A stretch of DNA of 64,000 nt from Piliocolobus tephrosceles (GCF_002776525.5 NC_045439.1:122275226-122339225), one strand, 5' to 3'. Positions 12,267-25,228 are shown, counted from the stretch's first letter. Made by a program: numbers and translations. The notes: a model not told the origin generated them from the sequence alone.

Positions 12267-12359
12267 TCTTATGCGTTTCACCATGAAACTGATGTTACGG
12301 ATCCCAGAGAAGTCTGTGGTCTGGTAAATTGTATCAATCGCTTTAACATGACTGGAGAT
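12267..12359 (-). CDS. ADAM10: ADAM10 exon 7: start of the metalloprotease domain
   Basis: This is a 93-bp, 31-codon exon encoding residues 246-276. It starts ISSHVKAIDTIYQ and ends FSGIRNISFMVKRIR. RNIS contains the sequon at Asn267. It begins and ends in phase 0, so skipping it would keep the frame but remove a beta-strand/helix portion of the catalytic domain. The acceptor is CATAG (AG at 12360-12361) and the donor is GTAAGG (12261-12266). It is flanked by a plus-strand Alu in intron 7 and a minus-strand Alu in intron 6. Confidence 0.96.
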
Positions 12360-12590
12360 CTATGATTTAAAAAAAAGAACATTTTAGAGGCAATGTTGAA
12401 AAATGAAAAAGATTATAAATTTCCTTTTTCAAAATCAATAATTATTCATGTCCCACCACATTCACATTTTAAAATGTCAACATTATATACTGGACAGAAA
12501 TATGAAAAAGATTAGTGAGTTGCGCTGACAGGGGAGATTCTATTTTCTTTTCCAGACTCCTCTGGCCAACAACAAACATGCCCACTTGTT

Positions 12591-12886
12591 TGGCTTTTTT
12601 TTTTTGGAGACAGAGTCTTGCTCTGTTGCCCAGGCTGGAGTACAGTGCTGCAATCTTGGCTCACTGCAACCTCTGCCTCCCAGATTCAAGTGATCCTCCT
12701 GCCTCAGCCTCCCAAATAGCTGGGATTACAGGCGCCTACCACCATGCCCAGCTAATTTTTGCATTTTTAGTAGAGACAGGTTTTACTATGTTGGCCAGTC
12801 TGGTCTTGAACTCCTGACCTCAAGTGATCCACCCACCTCGGCCTCCCAAAGTGCTGGCATTACAGGCATGAGTCACCACAACCAGC
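12591..12886 (-). mobile_element. AluS
   Basis: On the plus strand it starts with a poly-T tract (from about 12597), GGAGACAGAGTCTTGCTC, and runs through both arms to CATGAGTCACCACAACCAGCC. Together with the opposite-strand Alu at 10439 it brackets exon 7. Confidence 0.93.
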
Positions 12887-12904
12887 CCAAACATATACTC
12901 TTGT

Positions 12905-13160
12905 TTCAGTCACATAAAAGTTTTGTTTCCTCAATCCAGTCCTACAATGTCACACGTCCATTCCTTTTCATGTACATCCTATGCCTGGAGTATCTTTCTC
13001 TATTTATCCTTCGGACTCAGCTCAAACATTTTTATAAGAACTTCCCTGACAGTTCAGGACACACAGTTATTCCCTGACTTTAATCTTTCTATTGCTGCAC
13101 TAGTACACACTCTGTAAGCTTTGCTGACCACTTTCTATATTCTTGGCACTGTTTTAGGCA
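12905..13160 (+). mobile_element. L2 LINE fragment
   Basis: It has L2 3'-end hallmarks: GCCTGGAGTATCTTTCTC, then GGACTCAGCTCAAACATTT and AAGAACTTCCCTGACAG. It is strongly diverged and its limits are approximate. Confidence 0.65.
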
Positions 13161-14405
13161 ATGGGGATATAGTGGTGAACAAAATACAGAAGGTCCCTAT
13201 AAATTTACAGAGGCTTACTTTAGTAGGGGAAGAAAAGAGGGAGATAATGCAAATATAATAAATATACATTCAGATTTTGCTAAATTCTACAACGAGATAA
13301 ACGATGATAAACCCAAAAGCATCCGTTTACCTAGCTGACCCCCCAACTAAACTTTCTAGCTTCTAAACCACTCTGTAGACAACCTTCCTAACTTCATTTA
13401 CAAAAAGTACTCTTGCTACCATTTGTGTAAAAACATGTATGTATACTCTCAAAATTATTTTCAAAGAAACTGTAAAAACATAAAACAAGATGGTCAAGTA
13501 AAAGCATTAACAATAATCACTTCAAAGGTAGCCCACCCAGGCTGCCAAACACTGCTAATGAAATTCCTAGCTGTGCTCACAGGGCTCATTATAAATTCAT
13601 GCTATTTTTGTCTTGAAATGTATTTCTTCCTTGGTAAATCCTAGAAAATCTCCTACCTCATTAACTATTACGTTTTTCCTCACTAGCTTCTCTTCCTCAA
13701 CCTATTCACCATATACAGATAGCTCCAATTTCTTCTCCTTTGGTTTCATTCTTTCCACATTCAATCTCTCAAGGCAACCCTTCCCTCAAGCTCTAGTTTC
13801 ACATTTTCAAAATCCTAAGGGAAGAACCACCCAGCTTTTACACATGTTTAAAAGTAAATTCATCCTCACCACAAAAATGAATCATTTATACTAGTGGTTA
13901 CCTCCATCTTCTCCATTTCAAATCCTTTGAGTCAAAAGTTCATTCATCAAATTCTTCAACACGAAGGACATTTTGAAGGGTACCCACAAAATATTTATAC
14001 TTTAATGAGGGTTGAGAAGACACAAGTGCAAATAATAATGTAACTAAGAAAGTGCTACATACAGTAAAAATACAGAATATAATTAAATACTTCCAGTTGG
14101 AAGAATTCCTCCATCTTTCCGTCCTTTAAGACCACAAATGAAAATTCAACTCTCTTTCCAAAGCTAAACTTCAGTGTCATCATCTCCTTCAGAAAATCAT
14201 TGTCTTACCCCTGTCTTTTGACACTAAAATATCCCAACTAGTCTTTCAGTTATCCATGTACTTATCTTACACATTTTATCACGTCACAACTGAAAATGCA
14301 TACTTTTTCCCAAAAAGAGAATACACTAACTTAAATTTTTAAAGGAAAGAAAAGGTATTATAAAACAATATGGGAACTACTAAAACAGTGCATAATCAGA
14401 AATAC

Positions 14406-14555
14406 CTGGGCAATCACAGCTTCTCGGGTTCCATAATATTTAAAAAACAAATGATCAGTCTGAATATAAAGCTGACAGGTATTTTTTTCAGCTGAAGTTG
14501 TACGTTTTTTCCTCAGGAGTTCTGGACCATTAGCAGCATGTTCTTCTTGAGGTAT
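14406..14555 (-). CDS. ADAM10: ADAM10 exon 6: prodomain end with furin site, catalytic domain start
   Basis: This 150-bp, 50-codon exon encodes residues 196-245. It starts IPQEEHAANGPELLRKKR and ends FFKYYGTREAVIAQ. RKKR (210-213) is the proprotein-convertase site where furin or PC7 removes the prodomain in the secretory pathway, so mature protease begins at Thr214. Both boundaries are phase 0. The acceptor is TATAG (AG at 14556-14557). The donor reads CAG followed by GTATTT, which departs from the usual GTRAGT at positions 4-6. The reading frame is intact and every residue matches the remembered ADAM10 protein. Confidence 0.97.
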
Positions 14556-14989
14556 CTATACATCAAAGAGAGTCATTTTTGATAATCAGCATGCTTCAAC
14601 ACTATCATTTTATCTAATTAAGAATACATACTATAAACAATTTCTTACTCTGCTTTATATAACACCATAGGTATTTCTGCAGCCATTAAAATTTCTTAAA
14701 ATCACTTTGTCTCATAATCTTCCTCCATATAGATAATTTACTATCTATTCAAGGAACTCCTTCACTTTTAAACATTTTCAAAACATATATTTTAATATGT
14801 ATTCATTTAAATCTAAACTGAGTTGTGTAATAGCTTATAATACTTTGGTATCTTCTCTACCTCACATCTAATACCCATCTACCATCCAGTTCTGTCAAAT
14901 TTCTCTCTTAAATACCTAAGGTATCTACCCATTATCTCTGGCTCCACCACTCTAGCCCAAGCTACCATTACTTCTTATCTAGAATACTG

Positions 14990-15560
14990 CAGTAAGATCA
15001 GTTTAATCAACCAATACCACTAATGGCCTTAGATCTCTTCTCCATACTGCAATCTTTTCAAACTCCAAATTTGAATATGTCATCCACCTCAATAATGTAT
15101 TTCAATGACTTCCTATTGCTCTAAAGATTAAGCCCAATATTCTTTATATGCTCCCCCAAATATCAACATTGCACAGCCTCTACTTAACTATGCAGCTTTT
15201 CTCATTCCATATTACTTCATAAAGACACCCTGTTATGTTACCCAACTCTAGCTGTCTGTGGTACAGCTATATACATTTTTTTTCCAATCCTCCAACACAC
15301 AGTCTATCTCCTGCCACAGTCTTTGCACATGCTGACACTACCTATTCTGATCTTGTTAATGGGTTCCTTCTTCCTTTAGACTTCGAGAAGGTCAATTTAT
15401 CCATTATACCACTCCATAGAACCATATGCCAATGTCTCTTACATAGTGCAACCTTACATTTATTTGTGGGATTATTTAATTTCTGTCCACATCCCACTTC
15501 ACCCACTAGAATGTAAGTTCTGGAAAGAAGAAATTATCTCTGTTTGATCCTCACTGTAAT
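14990..15560 (+). mobile_element. L2 LINE fragment
   Basis: It has L2-like features: ACTTCCTATTGCTCTAAAG, then CACAGTCTTTGCACATGCTG, then ACTAGAATGTAAGTTCTGG and ATTATCTCTGTTTGATCC. The order fits the 3' end of L2 on the plus strand. It is interrupted at its right end by the AluY at 15602. Confidence 0.65.
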
Positions 15561-15601
15561 GCTATCACCTAACACAGACTTGACAGCAAAGAGTAGACAC
15601 T

Positions 15602-15907
15602 ATTTTTTTTTTTTTTTTTTTTTGAGACAAGCGTCTCACTCTGTCGCCCAGGCTAGAGTGCAGTGGCGTGATCTTGGCTCACTGCAAGCTCCGCCTCCCG
15701 GGTTCACGCCATTCTCCTGTCTCTGCCTCAGGAGTAGCTGGGACTACAGGTGCCCGCCACCACGCCTGGCTAATTTTGTTTTCGAATTTTTAGAAGAGAC
15801 AGGGTTTCACCATATTAGCCAGGATGGTCTCGATCTCCTGACCTCATGATCCGCCCTCCTTGGCCTCCCAAAGTGCTAGGATTATAGGCATGAGCCACCG
15901 CACCCAC
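15602..15907 (-). mobile_element. AluY
   Basis: It has a long poly-T start, then GAGACAAGCGTCTCACTCTGT, with AluY-type GCAAGCTCCGCCTCCCGGG and CTCGATCTCCTGACCTCATG. It abuts the older Alu at 15918, separated only by a short segment that is part of that Alu's left target duplication. Confidence 0.93.
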
Positions 15908-15917
15908 CAAGTATTTC

Positions 15918-16191
15918 TTTTGACAGTCTTGCTCTGTTACCCAGGCTGGACTGCAGTGGCATGATCACAGCTCAATGCAGCCTTAAACTCTTGGGCTCAA
16001 ACAATCCTCCCGCCTAAGCTTCCCAAGTAGCTGGGACTATAAGCATGTATCACCATGCCTGGCTAATATTTTTTGTAGAGACGGAGGTCTTCCTATGTTG
16101 CCCAGGCTGGTCATGAGCTCCTGGTCTCAAGTAATCCTGTCTCAGCTCTCCGAAGTACTGGGATTATAGGCATGAGCCACTGTGCCTGGCC
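15918..16191 (-). mobile_element. AluJ
   Basis: This is an old Alu (GCAGCCTTAAACTCTTGGG, CTCAAGTAATCCTGTC) with many differences. It is flanked by AAGTATTTCTT at 15909-15919 and again just after 16195, so the pair of duplications shows it inserted before the neighbouring AluY landed at its tail. Confidence 0.9.
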
Positions 16192-16959
16192 TCAATAAGT
16201 ATTTCTTCAAATAATTACCACTGCTATTGAATCCAAAGAGTTAAACATTTGTAAACACCTAAAAGGATCATCTTAAGTATTTTTGATGGCACAGTAATAG
16301 AGAACCCAAATTGAATTTTAAGCCACAATTTCTTCTTCCTTGACACTTCCTTCTCCCTTAATAATTCCATGTGAACATACACAAAATGAAAAATTTGTAT
16401 TATATCCCATACACACAAAAAAGCATAACTGTGAAATGATGGAAATGTTTATTTGCTTCACTATAGTAACCATTTTGACTATCTACATGTATCTCATAAC
16501 ATCATGTAGTATACCTGATATATACACAATAAAACTCATTTTTAAAACAATTTGTATTATACATGGGTACCAATACTACTGCAATAGTGTAACATTTGGG
16601 GAAACTGTTCCCAAAGCCTACCTAGAATACTATTCTACTCAGGATTTTCATTTAGATGGTCTCCAGGTCTCAGTTAACACAGTTCGTAAATGACTCAAAC
16701 ATTGAGAAGTATTTCAAATCCACGTATTTGTGAAATGCAGTTAATATTTACAATCATGTTATTCTACACAAAAAGGAATTTATCTTAGCTAATGTTGAAG
16801 TTTTACATATGCAAGATTTTCTACTCCAGACCAAAAAAAAAAAAAAAAAACTGGATGCTTTAATGTGAAAATCCTATTTAAAGAAAGGTTTTAAATAAGA
16901 AATCGGTATGAAATATGAAAAAGTACTTTGTAGTATACAGTAAAAATTCATTTAAAATT

Positions 16960-18640
16960 ATCTAACATGTTCTTTATTCAATACTTCATCTACAAGTTAG
17001 CATTTGAGCCTGCAGTCTTTTCACTAGGAAAAAAAACTACTTTCAGTGTGTCAGATGGTTATATATTCCATTTGAAATGTGTTAATTTTACTTTTATCTA
17101 TTTTTCTGAGTACAGCATCCTAGAGGAGGGCAGTTTCTCTGTTTCAGCATATCCTACTGTCTTTTGGTTTCAACTGCTTCCAATGAGAAATGAGCTGCTA
17201 TGTTTTCTGTTGCTTCTTTAAGAGTGGTTAAACTTTTTCTCACTGGTTGCTTTTAAGATTATATCTTGGGCTTTCAGACTTCTCAAATAATGTGCTATGG
17301 TATTGTTTTCACTGTAAAGTATTTATCCTGCCCTAATTACAGAGCTTAATGAATTTGTTGTTTGATATCTCTCTGTTACATTTGAAAAATTCTCAGCCAT
17401 TACCTGTCCTTGCTTGACTCTCCATTTTCCTCCTTCTAGGACATCAATTACATAATACATATATTAGACTTTCTAAATGTATCATCTATTTCTCTTATGC
17501 TATTTTCTGTATTTTCCATCCTTTTCTTAGCAATTGGCTCCATTTTCTTATATTATCCAAATCTAAATCCATCAATTTCCTAGTTTTTGTTGTTATATTT
17601 GTCAATTCTAAATTTTCCATCAGTTCTTTTCTTAATTTTCAATTTTCTGCTAAAATTTTAAATTTAGTCTTTATGACTTGAATATATTAAAGTCTGTGTC
17701 AGATAATTTTCTTATCCAGGTACCATTTCCTTTGTCGGTTGACTCTCTTGTTCTTCCATCATGTTGTTTTGTTTGTTCATATACTGGTTACATTGAACTG
17801 AGTGCCAGGCTATGTATATGGATAACCACAGATTTAATGTGAGGTTGTGACTGACACCTTTCTCAAAAGATTTACTTTCACTTCTGGTAAGCTGAGTTAG
17901 ACTTGGTGCACTAGTAATCCTGCGTCACCTTAATCCAATCAGGGACTGAGATGTGGTGTGAAACTTTAATCCCTGTGAGGAGAGGTTGAACATTTTATGA
18001 TTCATACCCTTACTCTTAGGGAGTAGTCCTTCAAGGACCCAACCAAAAGCTCTTCTAGGCAGATCCTAAACAATATTTTCATCCTCAACCTCATAAATCT
18101 GCACAGTTCTACTCTCCCTCTCAGTCTCTCAGCTACCTCCTCAGAAACTCAAAGACACACCTGGAGAAAAGGTAGAATCAAATACCAGGATCACCATTCT
18201 AGGTGTATACTTTTTTCTGAGATCTTGGTCCCATACTACTTCACAGTCATGTTATCTTTCCAATGCCTTCAAATAAACACACACAAATATACAAAACACA
18301 TATATGGAGATATACATACACATATATTTTAAAATTTTTTTATTTTCAGGCCAGGTTGCTTTATATTAGTTGTACTAATCAGTTGTTCTCTACTTCTTAA
18401 AAACAATTCTTTATTAATTTTATACATTGTGAACGCATAATATTTTATACAAACTTTATAATTTGCCTTCACTTTAAGATGCCTTTTATTTTTAATATTC
18501 ATATAGTAAAATATATTTATCTCCTTTATACTGAAAAGTCTTATGTATTCAAAACATTTCTCCAGATCAAAATCCAAAATATTTTATAACATCTTTTGTG
18601 AAGTGTATTTTCAAACGTTTTGCCCATTATCTATTAAATT
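16960..18640 (-). mobile_element. Old L1M/HAL1-like fragment
   Basis: It is AT-rich sequence with antisense L1 ORF1-like phrasing, for example TTTCTGAGTACAGCATCC, GATTATATCTTGGGCTTTC and GTCAATTCTAAATTTTCC. It is badly decayed, the limits are approximate, and 18200-18640 is only loosely supported. Confidence 0.5.
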
Positions 18641-21600
18641 TTTTTATTTTTTACTTTTAAATTTTGTGCATACATAGTAGGTATATATATTTATGGGGTA
18701 TGTAAAATATACAGTACTTTGATATAGGAATGCAATGTGGAAATCACATCATGCTAAATGGTGAGCCCATCCCCTCAAGCATTTATCCTTTTTGTTACAA
18801 AAAATACAATTACACTCTTTCAGTTACTTTAAAATGTAAAATTTAATTATTATTGACTATAGTTGCCCTGCTGTGCTTTCAAATACTAGGTCTTATTCAT
18901 TCTTTCTAACATGTTTTTGTGCCCATTAACCATCCCCATTTCCCCCACCACTGCTCTAATACTTATTACACCCTCTGGTAACCATCCTTCTACTCTCTAT
19001 CTCCATGAGTTCAATTGTTTTAATTTTTAGGTCCTACAAATAAGTGAGAATACGTGAAGTTTGTCTTTCTGTGCCTAGCTTATTACATTTAGCATAATGA
19101 CCTCCAGTTCCATCCATGTTGTTACAAATCACAGAATCTAATTCTGTTTTATGGCTAAACAGTACTCCATTGTGTATATGTACCACATTTTCTTTATCCA
19201 TTCATCTATTAATGGACACTTAGGCTGCTTCCAAATCTTGCCTTTGTGAACAGTGATGCAAGAAACATGGGAGTGCAGCTATCTCTATGATATATCTCTT
19301 TGGGTAGATCTGCAGCAGTGCGATTGCTGGATTACGGTAGTCCTATTTTTAGTTTTTTGAGGAACCTCCAAACTATTCTCCATAGTAGTTGTACTAATTT
19401 GCATTCACACCAACAGTGTATGAGGGTTTCCTTTTCCCCACATCCTCACCAGCATTTGCTATTGCCTGTCTTTTGGATAAAAGCAATTTTTACTGGGGTG
19501 AGACGGTATTTCATTGTAATTTTTATTTGCATTTCTCTGAGGATCAATGATGTTGAGCACCTTTTCATATGCGTGTTTGCCATTTGTATGTCTTCTTTTA
19601 GGAAATGTCTCTTCAGATATTTTGCCCATTTTTTAATCAGATTAGATTTTTTTCTATAGAGTTATTTCAGCTCCTTATATATTCTGGTTATTAATCCCGT
19701 CAGACAAGTAGTTTGCAAATATTTTCTCCCATTCTGTGTGTTGTCTCTTCATTTTGTTAACTGTATCCTTTGCTGAGCCGAAGCTTTTAACTTGATGTGA
19801 TCCATTTGTCCATTTTTGCTTTGGTTGCCTGTGCTTATGGGGTTTTACTCAATAAATTTTTGTCCACATAAAAGTGGAGAGTTTCTTCAATGTTTCTTGT
19901 AGCAGTCTCACAGTTGAGCACTTAAATTTAAGTCTTAATTCATTTTTATTTGATTGTTGTATATGGTGAGAAATAGAGGTCTAGTTTCATTCCTCTGCAT
20001 ACCGACATCCAGTTTTCCCAGCACCATTTATTGAAGAGATTATCTTTACCCCAGTGTTTTTGGCATCACTGTAAAAAATGTACTGTAGGTGTATCAATTT
20101 GTTTCTAAGGTCTCTATTCCATTCCATGGGTCTATGTGTCTGTTTTCATGCCAGTGTCATGTTGTTTGGTTACTACAGCTCTACAGTATAATCTGAAGTC
20201 AGGTAATATGATTCCTCCAATTTTGTTCTTTTTGCTCAGGACAGCATTGGTCATTCTGAGTTTCTTCCGGCTCCATAAAACATTTCAAATGGTTTTTTCT
20301 ATTTCTGTGAAGAATGACAATGGTATTTTGGTAGCAACTGCATTGCTTTTTGTAATGTGAACATTTTAACAACACTGATTCTTCCAATATATGAACATAG
20401 AACGTGCTTCCATTTTTTTGTGTCCTCTTCGATTTCTTTCATCAGTGTTTTATACTTTTCATTGTAGAGATCTTTCACTTCTTTGGTTAATTCCTAGGAA
20501 TGTAACTTTATTTGTAGTTATTGCAAATAGGATTGCTTTTCTTTTTTAGACTGTTGTTGGAAACAACAGTAGAAATGCTACCGATTTTTCTATGTTGACT
20601 TTGTATCCTGCAACTTTACTGTATTTGTTTGTCAGTTCTAATAGTTTTCTGGTGGAGTCTTCAGGTTTTTCCAAATATAAGATTATATCATCTGCAAACA
20701 AGGATATTTTGACGTCCCATTTCCAATCTGGGGGCACTTTATTTCTCTCACTTCTCTGACTGCTCTAGCTAGGACTTTCAGTACTATGTTGAGTAACAGT
20801 GGTGAAAGTAGGCATCCTTCTTGTGTTCCCAATCTTACAAAAAAGGCTTTCAGTTTTTGCCCATTCAGTATGATACTAGCTATGGATCTGCTGTATATCA
20901 CTTTCATTATGTTGAGATACATACCTTCTATACACAATTTTTTGAGCATTTTTATCATGAAGGGATGTTGAATTTTATCAACTGCTTTTTCAGCATCAGT
21001 TGAAATGATCATATAACTTTTGTCCTTCATTCCATTATGATGTATTACACTGATTGATTTGCATACATTGAACCATTCTTGCATCCCTGGGATAAATCCC
21101 ACTTAGTCATGATGAATGATATTTTTAATGAATTGCTGATTCAGTTTGCTAGCATTCTGTTGGTAATTTTTCCATCAATATTCATGAGACATGATGGCCT
21201 GCTGTTTTCTTTTTTTGCTGCCTTTATCTGGTTTTGGTATCAGAGTAATACTGGCCTCCTAGAATGAGTTTGAAATTTTCCCTCCTCCTCTATTTTTTGG
21301 AATCGTTTCAGTGTAATTGGTATTAGTTATACTTTATTTGGTAGAATTCAACAGCGAAGCCACTGGGTCCCAGGCTTTTCTTTACTGGAAGACTTTTTAT
21401 TACAGATTCAATTTTATTATTTGTCATTGGTCTGTTCAGGTTTTGAACATCATGGTTCAATCTTGGTAGGTTGTATGTGTCTAAAAATGTATCCATTTCC
21501 TCTACATTTTGCAATTTATTGGCATATAGTTGCTCAAAGTACCCACTAATGATCGTTTGAATTTCATCTATACCACTTGTAATATGTCTCCTTTTTCATC

Positions 21601-21655
21601 TCTGATTTTATTTATTTAGGTCTTCTTTTTTTCTTAGTCTGGTTAAAGGTTTATC

Positions 21656-21962
21656 TTTTTTTTTTTTTTTTTTTTTTTTTGAGACGGAGTCTCGCTCTGT
21701 CACCCGGGCTGAAGTGCAGTGGCCGGATCTCAGCTCACTGCAAGCTCCGCCTCCTGGGTTTACGCCATTCTCCTGCCTCAGCCTCCCGAGTAGCTGGGAC
21801 TACAGGCGCCTGCCACCTCGCCCGGCTAGTTTTTTGTATTTTTTAGTAGAGACGGGGTTTCACCATGTTAGCCAGGATGGTCTTGATCTCCTGACCTCGT
21901 GATCTGCCCGTCTCAGCCTCCCAAAGTGCTGGGATTACAGGCTTGAGCCACCGTGCCCGGCC
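21656..21962 (-). mobile_element. AluY with Old World monkey-type features
   Basis: This is a full-length Alu close to consensus. It is flanked by perfect AGGTTTATC duplications at 21647-21655 and 21963-21971. It has CCTCGCCCGGCTAG, a longer GTATTTTTTAGTAG and GGCTTGAGCCACCG, which I associate with cercopithecid AluY. It lies inside the old L1. Confidence 0.93.
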
Positions 21963-22245
21963 AGGTTTATCAATTTTATGATTTCAAAAAACAACTTTTT
22001 GTTTCTCTGATCTTTTATATTGTCTTCATTTCTATTTCATTTACTTCTGCTGTTATCTTTATTATTTCTTTTCTTCTACTAATTTTGGGTTTGGTTTGCT
22101 CTTGCAAAATGCATCATTAGGGTATTTATTTGAAGTTTTCTTTCTTTCTGGATGCAGGCATTTATAGCTATATAAATGTACTACTTTTACTGTACTACTT
22201 AGTACTACTTTTACTGTATCCTATAGGTTTTGGTATGTTGTGTTT

Positions 22246-22537
22246 TCTTTGTTTTTTGAGACAGCGTCTCCTTCTGTTGCCCAGGCTGCAGTACAGTGGC
22301 ACAATCTTGCTCACTGCAACCTCCTCCTCCTGAGTTCAAGCAATCCTCCTGTCTCAGCCTCCCAAGGACCTGGGACTAAAGGCATGCACCACCATACCTG
22401 GCTACTTTTTAAACTTTTTGTAAAGAAAAGTTCTCACTACAGACCCCAGGTTGGTGTCAAACTCCTGGGCTCAAATGATCATTCCACATCAGCTTGCTAC
22501 AGTGTTGGAATTACAGACATGAGCCACCACTCCCAGC
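22246..22537 (-). mobile_element. AluJ
   Basis: This is an old dimeric Alu in the L1 body, with GTTTTTTGAGACAGCGTCTCC at its left and GAGCCACCACTCCCAGCC at its right. GTTGTGTTT on both sides is a probable part of the target duplication. Confidence 0.88.
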
Positions 22538-23050
22538 CAGTAAGTTGTGTTTCCATTATCAATTGTTTCAAGAAATTTGCCAATTTTCTTTTTAATTTTT
22601 TCACTCACCTACTGGTCATTCAGGAGCATATGGTTTACTTTCCATGCAATTGTACAGTTTCAAAGACTCCTTTTGTTATTGATTTCCAGTTTTATTTGAG
22701 TGTAGTCAGAGAAGACACCTGATACAATTGCAATTTTTTGAACATTTGAAGACTTGTTTTATAACCAAACATATAGTCTATTCTTGAGAATGAGCCAGGT
22801 GCTGAGGAGAAAAAAATGCGTATTCTGCAGCCACTGGATGAAATGGTCTATAAATACCTATTAGGTCCATTTGTTCTACACTGCAGATTAAGTCCAATAT
22901 TTCTCTGTTGATTTTCTGTCTGGAAGGTCTATCCATTGCTGAAAGTGGGGTATTGAAGCCTTCAGCTATTATTGTATTGAAATCTCTCTCTCTTTAGCTC
23001 TAATAATATTTGCTTTACATATCTGGGTGTTCCAGTGTTGGGTACATATA

Positions 23051-23456
23051 TGTATTAGGCCATTATTGCGTTGTTATAAAGAAATAACTGAGACTGAGTA
23101 TCAAGGAAAGAGGTTTAATTGGCTCATGGTTCTGCAGGTTTTACAGGAAGCATGGTGCTGGCATCTGCTTGGCTTCTAGAGAGGTCTCAGAAAGCTTGTA
23201 AGCATGGGCAGAAGGTGAAGGGGGAGCAGGCACATGACATGCTAGAAGCAGGAGCAAGCAAGAGTGTCTGTGGGGGGAGGTGCCACACACTTCTAAACCA
23301 CCAAATCTCACGAGAACTCACTATCACAAAAACAGCACCAAGCCATGGGGGATCTGCCCCCATGATCCAAACACCTCCCACCAGGTGCCACCTCCAGCAC
23401 TGAAGATTACAATTCAACAGAAGGATTGCGCAGAGACAAATATCCAAATTATATTA
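23051..23456 (-). mobile_element. MaLR (MST/THE1-type) solo LTR inserted in L1
   Basis: This is an antisense MaLR LTR from TGTATTAGGCCATTATTGCG to ATATCCAAATTATATTA. It has the family's internal features AAAGAGGTTTAATTGGCTCA, CTCACGAGAACTCACTATC and TGCCCCCATGATCCAA. The 5-bp target duplication ATATA lies at 23046-23050 and 23457-23461. L1 ORF2 sequence resumes directly on the right, so this is a solo LTR that landed in the L1. Confidence 0.85.
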
Positions 23457-23505
23457 ATATATATTTTTACAGTTGTTAAATCCTCTTGCTGAACTGACTC
23501 CTTGA

Positions 23506-23510
23506 CATAC

Positions 23511-23575
<65 letters not shown>

Positions 23576-23582
23576 TTTTTTT
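23506..23582 (+). repeat. (ACAT)n-(AT)n microsatellite joined to poly-T
   Basis: ACAT units run to 23523, then about 17 AT units to 23557, then a T run that is the tail of the minus-strand Alu. It is probably unstable in length. Confidence 0.95.
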
Positions 23583-23868
23583 CCTTTTGAGACAGTGTCT
23601 TGGTCTGTCACCCAGACTGGAGTGCAGTGGCCCAATCTCAGCTCACTGCAACCTCCATCTCCTGGGTTCAAGTGATTCTCCTGCCTCAGCCTCCCAAGTA
23701 GCTGGAATTACAGATGCCCACCACCATACCCAACTAATTTTTGTATTTTTAATAGAGACAGGATTTCACCATGTTGGCCAGAGTGGTCTTAAACTCCTGG
23801 CCTCAGGTGATCCGCCCACCTCAGCCTCCCAAACTGGTAAGATTACAGGCGTGAGCTACAGGCCCAGC
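23557..23868 (-). mobile_element. AluS
   Basis: This is a minus-strand dimeric Alu whose poly-T tail merges with the AT microsatellite. It includes CACTGCAACCTCCATCTCC and ends GCGTGAGCTACAGGCCCAGCC. Confidence 0.92.
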
Positions 23869-25228
23869 CCCCTTTATAATTATATAGTGACCGTCTTTGT
23901 CTCTTAATGTTTTTGTCCCGAAATCTATTTTGACTGATACAAGTATAGCTATTCCTGCTCTTCTGGTTTCCACTAAATAGAATATCTTTTTCCACCATTT
24001 TATTTTCAGTCTATGTGTACCTTTACAGGTAAAATGTGTTTCTTGTACGCAACAGATCACTGGATCTTTGGGGTTTTTTTAATCCATTTAGCTACTCTAT
24101 GTCTTTTGATTAAAGGGTTTGGTCTATTGACATTCAGTGTTATTACTGATAAGTAAGGACTTACTCTTGCCATTTTGTTATTTGTTTCTGGTTGTTTTGT
24201 GGCCTTCTCTTCCTTCTTTCCTTCCTGTCTTCCCTCTAGTGAAGCTGATTTTCTCCAGTGGTATGATTTAATTTCTTGCTTTTTATTTTGTGTATCTATT
24301 GTATGTTTTTTGATTTGAAGTTACCATGAGGCTTGCAAATACTATCTTACAATCATTATTTCAAACTGATGACAACAGTGATTGCATAAAGAAGCAAAAA
24401 GAAGACTAATAAAAACTTTAACTTTGTCCCCCTGCTTTTTAACTTTGTTTCTATTCGTACCTTATTGTAGTGTCTATATCCTGAAAAGTTATTTTTTATC
24501 AGTTCATCATTTGGTCTTTCTACTCAAGATATGAGTAATTTATATACCATAATAACAGATACACAATATTCTGTGTACTTATTATTACCACTGAGTTTTA
24601 TATCATCGTATTATTTCTTACTGCTCATTCACATCCTTTTCTTTCTGACTGAAGTACTCTCTTTAGTACTTCTTGTAGGACAAGTCTGGTGTTGATGAAA
24701 TCTATCCATTTTTGTTTGTCTGGGAAAGTCTTTATTTATCCTTCGTGTTTGAAGGCTATTTCCCTGAATACATTGCTATAGGATAAAAAATTCTTTCCGT
24801 CAGCACTTTAAAAACATCACGCCACTCTCTCCTGGCCTGTAAAATTTCCACTGAAAAGTCTGCTGCCAAATCTATTAGAGCTCCATTGTAGGTTGTTTGT
24901 TTCTTTTTTCTCACCGCTTTTAGGACCTTTTCTTTATGGCCTTTATTGGTTTGATTATTAAATGCCTTGAGTTAGTCTTCATTGGGTTAAATCTGCTTAG
25001 TGTTTCATAACCTCCTTACACTTACTTACATGTTATCTTTTTCTAGGTTTGAGAAGTTCTCTGGTATTATCCCTTTGAATAAACTTTTTATCCCTATCTC
25101 TTTCTCTACCTCCTCTATAAGGACATGACTCTTATGTTTGCCCTTTTGAGGCTATGTCCTAGATATTATAGGTGTTCTTCATTCTTTTAGAGTATTCCTT
25201 TTTCTTTTGTCTCTGACTTTATATTTTC

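Larger units (their letters stand above)
12360..14405 (-). other. ADAM10: ADAM10 intron 6
   Basis: The intron is about 2.05 kb. It holds a minus-strand AluS (12591-12886) and an L2 fragment (about 12905-13160), with possible further ancient-repeat remains to about 13240. I recognise nothing in 13240-14399. The donor of exon 6 is GTATTT, weaker than the other donors in the window. Confidence 0.92.

Noticed and set aside
16340..16693. 117-codon plus-strand open frame in intron 5
   Set aside because: It is AT-rich chance openness. It has no family resemblance and lies antisense to ADAM10.
20546..21102. Reverse-transcriptase-like frames as a possible functional gene
   Set aside because: They are fragments of the old minus-strand L1, with stops, frameshifts and nested insertions; no intact enzyme is encoded.
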